Source of the DNA: Apium graveolens
Taxonomy: Eukaryota; Streptophyta; Magnoliopsida; Apiales; Apiaceae
Reading direction: 5' to 3'
Assembly: GCF_009905375.1 (NCBI RefSeq)
Contig: NC_133650.1
Coordinates: 142,407,135-142,471,134 of the forward strand
DNA: 64,000 nucleotides
Position 1 is the stretch's first letter, and every line of letters starts with the position of its first letter. Position numbers and translations under genes: made by a program. Shown here piece by piece: positions 33,224 to 44,426 of this stretch. The notes below the pieces were generated by a model that saw only the letters and a program-made list of their open reading frames with translations, made no database searches and had not been told where the DNA came from.

Positions 33224-33501
33224 CAAGATAAGTAATAGTGATAGATTGAATATAAGTTGTTTAGTTTAAAATGTGAATATAATAATGTTTTGTAACAAAG
33301 AGAGTTTTTGAGACATTTGATTCAGTTTGGTTTGTAATAAAGTTGGTTGTGGTTCTTGTTTTCAATCCTTAACCTTGAAAAGATCCTGAGTAGTAGTAGT
33401 TATGGGTAATTATTTTATTTATATTATGCATGTACAAGTTTAGTGAGTAGTTAGTGTTAATAATGCCCCAAATCTATACCCCGTATTTGGAGGGTGTTAT
33501 A

Positions 33502-33945
33502 CGTTGGTTTTATGTAAATGGAATATGATAGCCTGTTTGAAGGATTTAGAGAACAAAGAAGCATTTCCATTTCCATGCTAAACAGATGATATTCAAAGAT
33601 GCTGGAAAGAGAAGTGTAGCAGCATGAAGATTAGACTAGATATAGTTTGTCTTATTATCTTATCTTTTTATCATGTAACTTGGTGATATATAAACCAAGA
33701 GTAGCAAGTTGAATGGTATCCAAGTTAGTAAGCAAAAACTAGAGAAATAGATAAAGCAAAATCTGTAAAGAATTTCTCTATAGTTCTTGTTGTTCAACTT
33801 GTAAGCAGCTGTGTACTATTTATATCATAGAGTTATCTACTTAATATATATCTCTGGTGGAAAAGTTCAATCCACCAGAAAGTTTTTAAATACTTGTATT
33901 TAATTGCTTTATGATTTGGTTTCTGTTATATTCTTATATCACACT
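33502..33945 (+). mobile_element. Copia-type LTR fragment
   Basis: A 0.44-kb stretch resembling the right part of a copia LTR: TATA box GATATATAAACC (33686), then AGTAGCAAGTTG, a perfect hairpin CTGGTGGA/TCCACCAG (33853-33880) and an end like TTCTTATATCACA. No coding region or primer site follows. It is either a remnant of the DNA into which Tek-host inserted or a truncated solo LTR. Confidence 0.5.
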
Positions 33946-33964
33946 ATTACAAATCAAACATAGT

Positions 33965-35489
33965 TATTTATTTGTAGAAGAATCATTCTTAAAATCCAAA
34001 AAGAATCCATAATTACATTCAACCCCTTTCTGTAATTCTTCGTTTCCAATTTGATCCCCTTCTGATCAACTTTTTCCTCAAGAAATTCATTTTCTGAAGC
34101 TGGCAAGGGTGCGGGCGTGCTTGATATGGGCATGGGCACGCTTGATATGGGCGCGGACGCGCCCACCTTCTAGAAAAAAAATTTAGATTCTTCGTTTTGA
34201 TGACTTTTAGGGTTAGCGACCTTTCCATACCTTAAGGTTATTGCCTTTAACTGTTCCTTGACTTCCCTCTTGCCTAGATTGGCTTCTATATCACTAGGAA
34301 GAGTTCCTTGTGGTCGGTTCAATAAAGCATTGGAAATTTGCCCTATTTGATTCTTCAGAGTTTTAATTGAAACCTCTTGGCTTTTGCACATCAGCCTCAA
34401 CTCCTCCAATTCATATTTTTCATTCGATAATGGACCTGCATCTCCATGAGATTGTTGTTACTTTCCCTGTGGCTGAAATTATTTTCTTGGTGCAAACTGT
34501 TCCTGAAAACCAGGAGGATTGAAAGGCTTTTTGCCAAAATGCTAGTAAGGTTGTTGCATACCACCCTGATTATTGCTCCAGCTGAAGTTAGGATGGTTGC
34601 GGTTGTTAGGATGATAGGTGTCGGGAACTGGTTGCTATGACCTCTAAAAGTTGCTCACAAACTAAGCTGATTCGCTAGATATAGCACATTGCTCCGTCGC
34701 ATGCGAACCTGCACAGAGCTCGCAAATACTAGTTATCTGATGAACACCATAGTTAGTCAGAAAATCGACCTTCATAGTCAACGCTTTTAGCTGAGCAGCT
34801 ATAGCCGTAGCTGTATCCACCTCCATAATTCCTACTACCTTGCCTTGTGGTAGTCTCTGAGTTGGATTCTGATATTCATTAGCCGCCATCATCTCAATTA
34901 GCTAATAAGCTTCCTCATAGCTCTTAGCCCATAAAGCTCCACCTGATGCTGCATCGAGCATAGGTCTTGAATGTATTCTCAAACCATTATAAAAGCAATT
35001 TATCACCATCCAGTCAGGAATTACATGATGAGGAAACTTCCTAAGCATCTCCTTGTAGCGCTCCCAGGCTTCACATAGAGATTCACCTGATTGCTACGCA
35101 AATTGAGTAAGAGCATTCCTGATTGCAACTGTCTTTGCCATAGGGAAGAATTTAGAAAGAAATTTATGAGCAAGATCCTCCCATGTAGCAATAGAAACTG
35201 GTGGTAGAGAGTGCAACCAGTTCTTAGCTTTATCCCTCAAAGAAAATAGGAAAAGTCTCAGTTTCACAGCATCTTCCGAAACACCGTTAAATTTGAAGGT
35301 GTTCCAGATCTCAATGAAATCCCTAATGTGCATATTGGGATCTTCCGTTGGAGAACCCCTAAACTGGACTGAATTCTGTACCATTTGAATCGTGCCAGAC
35401 TTAATTTCAAAGGTATTAGCTATAATAGCTAGCCTGATAATACTAGATTGAATGTCATTGATCTTTGGTTGAGAATAATCCTTCAACAC
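33965..35489 (-). pseudogene. Athila-frag gag
   Basis: The minus strand encodes an Athila-type Ty3/gypsy gag, mostly in one frame broken by stops. It shows FRGSPTEDPNMHIRDFIEIWNTF, LRLFLFSLRDKAKNWLHSLPP, DLAHKFLSKFFPMAKT, ESLCEAWERYKEMLRKFPHH, FYNGLRIHSRPMLDAASGGAL and a CELCAGSHATEQC zinc motif. Stops near 35094, 34895, 34550 and 34490 separate the open pieces, several fitting CAG-to-TAG or CAA-to-TAA. The 3' end of the element (protease and pol) is missing at about 33960. A GC-rich coding repeat at 34108-34170 matches the LTR repeat at 36826-36938. Confidence 0.83.
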
Positions 35490-35740
35490 TTTTGTTTCCT
35501 GCTGCTGGTTCTCCTATCGCAATAAAAACTTCTTCTTCTACTTTTTCAACTTCTTCAAAAACTTCTTTTTCCTCTTTTTCAACTTCGTCTAGTGTTTCCT
35601 TACGAGATTGAGAACATATTCACATACACGCTCTCTAGAGTACCTGAAACACATGAACAAAGTAAACCTTGTAAGAAAATAATCTGAGTCAGTGAACTTT
35701 AACGACCACTGATGATAAGCACATAAACTAAATTTAACAC
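35490..35740 (-). other. Athila-frag leader
   Basis: Untranslated leader between the primer-binding site and gag, with several CTTCTTC-rich repeats near 35530-35585. No ORF of note. Confidence 0.6.
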
Positions 35741-35760
35741 CGATCCCCGACAGCGACGCA
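35741..35760 (-). other. Athila-frag primer-binding site
   Basis: The minus strand reads TGCGTCGCTGTCGGGGATCG. It resembles the TGGCGCCGTTGCCGGGGATC site used by Athila-type elements, with three substitutions consistent with decay. Confidence 0.8.
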
Positions 35761-35767
35761 AAAAACT

Positions 35768-37176
35768 TGTTCGCACAAAACCACACAAGTGTATACGATC
35801 ACAAGTAGTATAAGATTAAGTTAAGTTCGTTCCTACAGAGATTGGTTTAAACAAAATATGCACTTATGCAACAATGTATGATTATTATTTACTGCTAAGA
35901 CAAGTATCAATTTTGAGTTGATTAACTAATTAAAGTGATTATACTAGCATGCATTAACTAAGAGAGTAGAACTGATTACTTATATGAGATAAAACATGCG
36001 ATTCTAACTTCATTAAATACTTCATTCAGAGTTTCTGCCTATAATCGTAGCATGTGATGGTGATGACAACTAATCAGATAACACAAAATTAGTATGCGCT
36101 ATCTTTCGATATATGTATACCCTACTACTAAACATCCAAAAATAAGATAGAAGTTGAGCAGGCACCAATTATGCTTAGACAACTATAAGATTTGAAAACA
36201 TAACAGTTTAATGAGCAAGTTATCTATTAAAATTATATAGGACAGCGTAAGATGGTTAAAATTACACTACGAATCATGCATGATAACATACATAAACCTA
36301 TGCTAGCATGGCAAGTTCTAAACCTCTATATCCACTTTCACTTCAATAAAGATTAACAAGCGACTTAGATGTTATCTACGCATCTAAGAAGAATAAGTAC
36401 AACCATACTAGGAAATCATAAATCGCCACACACTAACGATTTAGAACAATCAACTATTGAAATCCATAAATAAATCTTCTAGAACCCAATGACAATGATT
36501 AGTTCATGATCAAACGCATCGTCACTGTGGGTTCCAAAGAAAATATGATAATAAATAAGTTCAGAATACTACGAGATAATATAAAAGTACTAGGGTTTAG
36601 AACAAATCAAAAACAAGCATCCAAAAGTATCTCCTAAATCAAAGAATACAAACGTGAAAACTAAATATTCTTCTCCTTAGCCGTCTTGTGTGTTTTAGGT
36701 CTTCTCTATGTTCTCCCTCGCTTCCTTCTTCTTAAAAACATCTTATTTTCTTTATATATATAGACCTGGTTGACCTAGACGCTCGTAATAACCAAATTAT
36801 AATCAAATTAGGATTCTGCAAAAATTGGCTGGCGCGGGCGCGCTTGATATGGGTGCGGGCGCGCTCTGTGTCTGAAAAATGGAGCGCTGGCGCGCTCCTT
36901 TAGGCGCGGGCGCGCTCCTTTAGGCGCGGGCGCGCCTATTTTCTGTAAAATTTCTGCAGCTTTTTTCTTTTTATGCTCCATCCTTCGTAAAAATTTCCAC
37001 GACTCCTTCCCTGATCTCTTATCAATATATAATCATTTAAAAGCTCATTTCCACCTCTGAATATTGCCTTGAAATGACTCAACACAAAACTCATCAAAAA
37101 CACCAAATACTTGAGTCCAAAACACCAATTTAATCCGATATGAAGCATTTCAAGTAGATATAAAATCCACTTATCA
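35768..37176 (-). mobile_element. Athila-frag 5' LTR (1409 bp)
   Basis: On the minus strand the LTR starts TGATAAGTGGATTTTATATC, a start I associate with Athila-type LTRs, and ends CGAACA just before the primer site. It contains a GC-rich repeat block at 36826-36938 in an otherwise AT-rich sequence. A TATA-like TATATATATAGA lies near 36755 (plus reading). Only this LTR is in the window. Confidence 0.8.
36826..36938. repeat. GGCGCGGGCGCGC repeat block
   Basis: Five or more tandem variants of GGCGCGGGCGCGC, joined by CTTGATATGGGT, CTGTGTCTG and CTCCTTTA linkers. CpG density is very high compared with the flanks. The same CTTGATATGGGCGCGG form recurs inside the gag at 34108-34170. Confidence 0.9.
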
Positions 37177-39440
37177 TGTTTTTATGCCAGAACTTTGTCA
37201 ATCAGCCCTTCATAGGCTTTTCTAAAGGTGCTCCAATGTATGTGGGTCTAATAGGTCTAGGGGAATTGGGACCAAGTCCTCTGCTAGCTTCCCTCGATGT
37301 TCTTCATTCTTACGGACATCCATATTTTCTATGGGAAGGACCTGCCCCCTGGTTCCATCGAGTCTAAGTACTGTAACATAGCAACTTCGGGCCTTTTTCT
37401 GATCTCCGCTTTCTTCTCCGGCACTGTTTCTGGTTGGGAACTTGAGTGCCATGTGGTAGATTGAGGCACTGCCTTAAATGCATGAATTCCTGTCATTCCA
37501 AGGATAACGTCGTAGCTAGAGGCTGCCTTCACAACATGAAAGTTTAATATTTGTGTGGCCTCTCTTTGCTCTTCTCCAATAGCTATGGGAAGTTGTATCT
37601 CTCATTCGACTTTGCACTCCACTCTATTGAGCCCGTATATGGGTGCGTTCGAACATGTTAGTTAAAAGTCATTGTACCTCATCCTCAGAAACGTGTCATG
37701 GAAAAAAATGTTTACAAAGGCTTCATTATCAACCAGGACTCTTTTGAGAGGACAATTTCCAATTATCAGAGTGATAACTAGATGATCATCCTGAGAAAAC
37801 TTCAAACTCTCCGGGTCGGGGTCGCCAAATTCACGTATCATCTCAGTCTTAGCATTCTTACGTGTGTATCCGACTCTATTCATCACATCTCTTGTATAGG
37901 CCTTTCCAGAATTCTTTGATGTCCCAACGACCATTGGTCCTCCTAAGATCATGTTAATTACCGTCACTTGGGGCTGTGGGTATGATCTCGATCGTTACCC
38001 CTTCGATCGTCATCTCTTCGATCATTGTCTCTTTTCTGGCCGCCATCATCTTCACCCTTGGTGAATCGCCCAGACTTTCCTCTTTGAATGAGATACTCGA
38101 TCTTATCTTTGATTTGTCTACAATCACCAGTGTCATAACCAACATCTCTATGGAATCTACAATACGGGCCCTTGCCTCTCTTCTCTGGATCTTTCATTAG
38201 GGGCTTTGACAATTGAACTCCTTATCCTTCTCAATTTTCAACAGGATTGGCTACTTCAAGCGTTAAACCTCGCGTATTCACTGAATCTCGGCCCTTGGTT
38301 TTGCTTGGAAATGGAATCAGAGTTCTTTCCAGTTCGAGGATATTTGTCCTTGGCATCGTACTATTGTTCCGTCTTTCGCTTCTTATTTCTCGTGGGCTCA
38401 TTGCTTACAGCTATTTTTTTCATGATTTCTTCGACTTTGATATACTTTCCGGCCCTATCTTGGAGCTGTAGCATCCTTTTAGGTGGTTGCTCTATAAGGG
38501 CCACCTTGAAGAATTCATCCTTAGTTCCTTGCACAATGTCTATCATGGCCAATTTATCATCAAGATCCGGGACCTTCAAGGCCTCCTTTGTGAACCGATT
38601 TAGGTAGTCTCTGAGGAATTCCTTCAGTCCTTGTACAAGGTCCATGGAAAAATCAGAATTTTTTTCATGCACTTTGCCACTAATGAGTTACTTGATAAAG
38701 GCCTGTCTTATATCTCTGAAGGAGCCAATCGAGTTAAGGGATAGGCATCTATACTATCTTTGAGTCATGCCAGATATGGTTTGAGGGAAGGCTCGACACT
38801 TGATGGGGTCATTCACAGGCTGCAACAACAGGGCATTAGAGAATGTCCTCACATGATTTGCTAGGTCACCACTCCCATCACATGACTTGATTATGGGCCT
38901 CTTGAACTTCCTTGAGATATAGGCTTTCATAATCTCCTCGGTGAATGGGGGCTTAGATCATCGGGATCTCCCAAGGGCATTAAGTCAATTGGATCGGATT
39001 TTGGGGTTATAACCCTTTATCTCGGTGTTGGACCTTTCAGGTCTATGACATGAGGAAAATCCCTTGATCTCGCTGTCGGAGGGAGCCTCGACGGATGATG
39101 TATCTCTATATCACGATTCATCCTTTGGATCTCGGCTTCATGATCCATAATACTCTCTTGGATGTCTTGGGGAATCTTCTCTAGGGTGCTTAGGGATGTT
39201 GGTAGTCTTTTGGTTGAGGCTCCTCGCTAGCACACCTCCTTCTTGGAGCAGTCTCCTCTTCCGATGAACCTGAATCTCTTTCAGATTGAGGTCTAGAGAA
39301 GTGTCATCCTTCAGGGACAGGGGCCAAGGAACGAATATATTGGGGCATCTACCATGGTCTTACTCTTTGGCATGAGTGGCCATTCTCTCCAATACCAGGG
39401 TACAAAAGCATCCCATAAGGAGGATTGGTAGTTCCTAAAA
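37177..39440 (-). pseudogene. Tat-old gag and protease relic
   Basis: The minus strand is an old relative of Tat-young gag-protease. It has the gag block ERxGKYIKVEEIMKK, the Cys-His string YCRFHRDVGYDTGDC (38160), an INMILGGP start of the protease region (37960), and VLVDNEAFVNIFF, where Tat-young has VDNGAS; the catalytic Gly is lost here. Frames change repeatedly. RT onward is absent: the left side is cut at the Athila LTR (37176/37177), which suggests that Athila-frag inserted into it. Confidence 0.8.
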
Positions 39441-39720
39441 TCATGGCCATTGAAAACTCATATATAAATGTTTAGTCTAGGGTTTGACTTGGGTTGTGAG
39501 ACTTGGAGGAAAAGTCTCTAATTTAGTAGGTAATTAGGACTCTTGTAAGACAACATATTCTAGATCCTTCCTTGTAAGAGTTGGTGTCCCTGTTGGATGT
39601 CATGTCTCTACTCTTCGGCCGTATAGGGTCTCGTCCAAGAACAATCTCGTTCGTAGACGTTGCGGGCCTCGTTTTGGGTTTTAAACATGAAATTTAAGTG
39701 TAATTAATGCGACATTTATT
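39441..39720 (-). mobile_element. Tat-old LTR trace
   Basis: Scattered similarity to the Tat-young LTR: ACTTGGAGGAAAAGTCTCTAATT and TTAGGACTCTTGTAAG correspond to ACTTGGTGGGCAAGTCTCATAATT and TTAGGAGTCCTAAATAG. It has the expected position just upstream of gag on the minus strand. Boundaries are uncertain. Confidence 0.45.
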
Positions 39721-41674
39721 ATTTCTTTAGGATTTATTTTTGACCCATATCATAAATGATTGTTGTATGTGAAATTCGAACCTCCAAATTCGGATAGCAT
39801 ATATAATATACATATTTATTGTTGACGGGATTTAATTTATAAAAATGTATAGTGAATAAATAATTAATAATATAGATTTTTATAGGTGTTCGGGGTCCTA
39901 ACATGTGAGTATTCTTTTATTAATAATAATTGGATAGTGTTTTTTTTATTTTACATTCTGATCATTTGATTAAGAATAAAAAATAAGTGAAATTAGAAAT
40001 TATATCATTATGATTATTATAACTTAAAATTAATATACTAAATATAGCACTTCTTTATTTTATTTTATTTAGCGAGAATCGCTAACAATGTTTCAGTTCA
40101 CTTCTAAATATTAAATAAACAGTTATAGACTTAATAAGTTGTTACTTGTGTCAATTCCATTAATACTCTTTATTTATATTGAAAAAACTAATTTATAATG
40201 AAGATATAATCTTTAATTTTTTTATTAAATCTCTTAAAAATTAATTTATGTATTTTCAGAAAAATATTTTTTCGGAAATTGATATCTTGAAAAGTAGTTG
40301 TCCTAAAAATAAATATTTTGACGATACTTTCCTGAAATATGTTCTCAAATATGTTCTCGATCATTTTCTTATTATGAGAAAATCGTGGAAAAGAGTGTAG
40401 ATAAATTCGTTTCAAATACTGCAAGTAGGGGAGTGATTTTTTAGAAAGTTAAAATTTTCTCAAATTATTTAGAAATTTAAATATATTCTTAAATTAATTT
40501 TCCTAATGTTTTTTTCTCTTTATCGATAAACAAAAAATCGTAAAAACAATTAAAATTTCAAATTTCAAATTCAATCAAACACCAAACGATACAAAAAAAA
40601 CTAAAATTTTCGATTTTTTTATTTTGACAAAAAAATATTTTCATTAATGAATTGTATCCAACATACAATAGTCTTTACTAGAGAAATCTGATGTTCCCGT
40701 AAGTTTAGATAAATAAAATTTACGGTGTGAAAAGTTAACCCACGCAAAAAGGTCTCGTTAAAACCCCCTCAAGAGTAAATTTTTTTGAGAAAAAACTGAA
40801 GAGGGTATAAAGAATGAGCACGAGAAAGTACATTATACAAAATAATGATTAATATAGTATCTTCCGAAAGTTATTAAAAATGCCTCGTATCATCTAAATT
40901 TGTAGTTCAAAGTCTTGTATCCAGATTTCGAGACTAAATTATTGTTCTTGGAAATATGGGAAGAGAATATACAATTAAACATCTTTCAGTCATCCTTAAA
41001 ATAAGGTCAATAAAATAAAAGATTTTATGATATTAAAGATTTAGTAATTCACCAAAAAACGGAATCTATTCTTTTATGATGACATTTTGAAATTGTTGTC
41101 ATTATGTAATTATAGTTCTTTCCAATATTTAAGTTAAAACAATTGTAGATTATAATATAATAAGAGATGATGATATCTATGCTAAAAGCTATATGTATTT
41201 TTAATTAATATCACATACTCAAAAGTTTCACTTTATTTTGAATATACATTCTTGTAGATTAATATAAACATAAAATATTTTTTTACAATTATTTAATAAA
41301 GAATAATGAAAAGATAAATAGAACATACACACATTTCAAATACATAGCGGGGGAATTTGAGTCATTGCGTAATGTCATGATTCATGGAACAATAATCTAA
41401 GTTAATATTATAAAATTGGCATAAAGACAAATTTAGGACCTAGCTAAAAAAAGGTATTTTCGGTGTATCTAGGGAAGCCAGGAGTGCTCACATGGGTACT
41501 GTCTGATTTTCCATCATTTGATCTTTGATGTTTATTTCCTTTATTACATTGAATTTGGTCCGCAAAACAATCAAATCATGTGGGTCATTTCCAAGAATTT
41601 GGAATCAATACTCCCGCTGCTTAGTTTTTCAAGACCATTTATAGGCCATTCGTACATTATTAGGCTATTATATA
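39721..41674. other. AT-rich interval without recognisable genes
   Basis: Very AT-rich DNA with homopolymer runs. ORFs here are short and low-complexity. A 120-bp piece at 40735-40860, read on the minus strand, resembles the 3' end of Cop-right: TTTTTCTCAAAAAAATTTAC and GGTTTTAACGAGACC against similar strings at 57885-57945. It may be a relic of the same copia family. Confidence 0.55.
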
Positions 41675-41679
41675 ATTTC
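41675..41679. repeat. Target site duplication of Cop-right, left copy (ATTTC)
   Basis: ATTTC lies left of the left LTR and again right of the right LTR at 58210-58214. Confidence 0.88.
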
Positions 41680-41908
41680 TATTATAATATGGATGTCCTT
41701 AGAGCTTTTAGAATAGAACTCTTGGCTTTCTAGTTCATATAACTCACGCCCTTTGGCCTTTCATATATCTTGTAACATCCATCGATTCACCTATAAATAG
41801 GTGCCAAAGTTAAGCTTGAGGACACACTTGAATGAATACAATATTCTTTTCTTAATCTCTCTCTTTCTCACATATCTATTATATAGTTATCATAATATAT
41901 TTCTAACA
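41680..41908 (+). mobile_element. Cop-right 5' LTR (229 bp)
   Basis: Near-identical to 57980-58209. It starts TATTATAATATGGATG (the TG has become TA here) and ends ATTTCTAACA. The TATA box lies in the palindrome CACCTATAAATAGGTG at 41790. Downstream CGTTATTAGCATGA is in primer-site position but does not match the usual tRNA-Met 3' complement. Confidence 0.92.
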
Positions 41909-42495
41909 CGTTATTAGCATGATTTGCTTATAAAATAAGGAGATCAGTTTTACTTAAGTGTTGAAAGGAGATCATCAAAGTGTAAATAGGTGTTGGAAAT
42001 CCAAGAAGAAGAAGGATTCTATGAAAATTTTATTATTTTAGTTTGTCCATGAGGTAAGTACACTATTTTTAGTTTACTTCATTTCGCTTGCAATAAGATG
42101 ATCTTTATATGTTTATTATGTGTCTGATTCTTGTATATTTTGTATCTGACATTATCCATCGTATTTTGTTGAGCTTATACTCGTTGTAAAGGTTTTTTGA
42201 TTATCTACAATCTTTCTTCTTTGTATTTTTCCAAAATCTGCTTATAAATATGTCGAAATCTGCATTTTGTGTAATCTGGTTGAATGATTCAAGGTGATAT
42301 GCAGTAACTTCTAAAATTCATAGTAAATTAAATATTTGTTCAAATATTAAGAGTCATACCATTCTGGAAATCTCTTTTCGATATCTACATTTTGTCTTTA
42401 CATTCCATTACCATACAATGTGATTTCGATGTCTTAAATATCAAAATACTATTATAATCAAAAGCTAATTCTGATTTTACAGTCCGCAAATATCT
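41909..42495 (+). other. Cop-right leader, left part
   Basis: Untranslated leader of Cop-right up to the Tat-young insertion. It contains AGGAGATCAGTTTTACTTAAG and a CCAAGAAGAAGAAGGATTC stretch. No ORF is seen. Confidence 0.6.
42491..42495. repeat. Target site duplication of Tat-young, left copy (TATCT)
   Basis: TATCT precedes the LTR at 42496 and recurs at 52954-52958. Confidence 0.93.
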
Positions 42496-43046
42496 TGTTA
42501 TGGATAAAAAACTAAGGTTATTATTTGCTGTATTTATTACTAAGATTCGGGAGCTCAAGGCTTTTAATGGCTGCTCTCGTGTTTCGTGGCTCGATCTGCC
42601 TTTACGAGATGCCTACGTATCTCTGTGAATTAGAGAATCAAGCCAAAAAACGTAGTTCTGATCTGTGGGGTGAGGCCCCTTATATAGATGTTGGGAGTCC
42701 TTGAATTTGGACTTGGTATAGGAGACTTGGTGGGCAAGTCTCATAATTAGAATGGACTTAGGAGTCCTAAATAGTAGGAAACTGATTCCTTATCCTTTTA
42801 GATCCCCTTGAGGATAATCTATAAGGATTTATATCCTTATCGGGACTCTTCTCAATAGCTGATTTTTACCTTATTAATTAATTATGAAATTAATTAATAA
42901 TCAGGGCTTTTGGGCCTTCTTTATTCCATCAGACCTGATCTGGTCTATCAGGCTTAACCTTTCCGGTCTGAGTATCATATATCTTTTTATTGGGCCTAGC
43001 AGCCCACACCTTGCAGTATTTAATCATAATTTATTTATTCCTATCA
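42496..43046 (-). mobile_element. Tat-young 3' LTR (551 bp)
   Basis: Same length as the right copy and same ends (TGTTATGG...CCTATCA in plus reading). The polypurine tract on its right marks it as the 3' LTR of a minus-strand element. Confidence 0.94.
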
Positions 43047-43062
43047 TTTGCCCCCCAACTTT
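43047..43062 (-). other. Tat-young polypurine tract
   Basis: The minus strand reads AAAAGTTGGGGGGCAAA immediately before the LTR start TGATAGG. Confidence 0.9.
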
Positions 43063-43178
43063 TGGGAAACATTGATTAGGTTTCGCAGAAGTTAAGTCTG
43101 TTTATTCCCTTACAGGGTTTCGTTTTTGCGTAAAGTGTGGAGCGACCTACACATTTACAATGAATCTTTCTTTTATTC

Positions 43179-43546
43179 AGGAATTATCTTAATTCCAGGA
43201 ATTTTCCCTTATTTCCGGGATTTTCCCTAATTTTCTGGGATTTTTCCTTTAATTTCTGGATTTTTTCCTAATTTTCTGGGATTTATCCTTAATTTTATGG
43301 ATTTTTCCCTAATTTCCTGGGACTTATCCTTAATTTTCTGGATTTTTCCCTAATTTCTCGGGACTTATCCTTAATTTTCTGGATTTTTCCCTAATTTCCC
43401 GGAACTTATCCTTAATTTTCTGGATTTTTCCCTAATTTTCCGGGACTTATCCTTAATTTTCTGGATTTTTCCCTAATTTCCCGGGACTTATCCTTAATTT
43501 TCTGGATTTTTCCCTAATTTCCCGGGACTTATCCTTAATTTTCTGG
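43179..43546. repeat. Tandem repeat, about 41-bp pyrimidine-rich unit
   Basis: Eight to nine copies of a unit like TTATCCTTAATTTTCTGGAT followed by TTTTCCCTAATTTCCCGGGAC lie between the polypurine tract and the antisense gene. The copies at the right end are nearly identical and those at the left end more diverged, the usual sign of recent expansion at one side. The unit is almost free of purine runs on this strand. Confidence 0.92.
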
Positions 43547-43552
43547 CTTACA

Positions 43553-44117
43553 ATCGATCAGAATGCATTCAAAATCGATCAGGATGCAGACAAAATCGAT
43601 CAGGATGCAGCCAAAATCGATCAGGATCCTGATCGAATTAGCTCAGGATCTTACACTCTGGTCGACAGGATTCCTGATCGATTTCGATCAGGATTCTGAC
43701 CGAATTGGCCTTCAAAGTGACACCCTAGTCGATTGTTACACGGGCTTAATCGACCAGGATTCCTGATCGATTTCGATCAGGACTCTGATCGAATTAAGTG
43801 GCTCTCGACCATTCCGATCGACTGGAATATCGATCAGGACTCTCTTCTGTGTCGATCAGGACTTTGATCGATCTTAGGGGATTTCTTCCCTCCTGTTCGA
43901 ATAAGATATCGATCAGGACTCTCTTCTGTGTCGATCAGGACTCTGATCGAATTAAGTGGCTCTTGACCATTCTGATCGAATGAAATATCGATCAGGACTC
44001 TCTTCTGTGTCGATCAGGACTCTGATCGATCTTAGGGGATTTCTTCCCTCCTGTTCGAATAAGATATCGATCAGGACTCTCTTCTGTGTCGATCATGACT
44101 CTGATCGAACCAATTTA
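43553..44117. repeat. CGATCAG inverted-repeat array with a 158-bp duplication
   Basis: At least 13 CGATCAG motifs occur, many paired with CTGATCGA to form TCGATCAGGACTCTGATCGA, a 20-bp inverted repeat with 8-bp arms. The block at 43802-43959 is repeated at 43960-44117. It ends about 135 bp before the TATA box of the antisense gene. Confidence 0.9.
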
Positions 44118-44252
44118 AGATTCTGGTCGATTTTTGACTTTTTAAATTCCACAGGAGCTTCTAGATTGTTCCTGATACTTCTTGTAGATGGGCCTCTAGG
44201 TTGGGCCTGGCTAAATGGGCCTAAAAATGCCTCGTATTCCGAGCTTTCCGCC

Positions 44253-44260
44253 TATATAAG
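44253..44260 (+). promoter_or_regulatory. TATA box of the antisense gene
   Basis: TATATAAG sits about 170 bp before the ATG at 44427, inside a short AT-poor stretch and followed by a pyrimidine-rich leader (CACTTCACTTCCCACTTCTC). Position and sequence fit a plant core promoter directed away from the 3' LTR. Confidence 0.6.
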
Positions 44261-44426
44261 TGTAGTGTGGAGTGAGAATCCTCACTTCACTTCCCACTTC
44301 TCATTTTCTTTCACAATTTTCTCTAGAGTTCTTCCTTTGAGAAGGCGATTTCCGGCGACCAAAGCCACCGCAGCTCCACCATTCTCAAGTATTTCTGGGT
44401 TTCAAGCCTTCAACCGAAGCATATCA

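Larger units (their letters stand above)
29971..33501 (+). mobile_element. Tek-host 3' LTR (3531 bp)
   Basis: The LTR begins TGTAATGACCGAG and ends GGGTGTTATA (the expected final CA has become TA). It is related to the Tek-nested LTR in its first 400 bp and last 600 bp, with a more diverged AT-rich middle. It contains several strong hairpins (31510-31777) and the conserved small ORF at 33107. What follows (33502 on) belongs to another repeat. Confidence 0.88.

Noticed and set aside
40188..40424. 78-codon minus-strand ORF
   Set aside because: Phe/Ile/Lys-rich low-complexity translation of AT-rich DNA, with no recognisable motif.
43798..43983. Repeat-encoded ORF with LSSVSIRTLIDLRGF string
   Set aside because: It is the translation of the CGATCAG tandem array upstream of the TATA box. 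The longer frame from 43956 is open only because the repeat has no stop in that frame.
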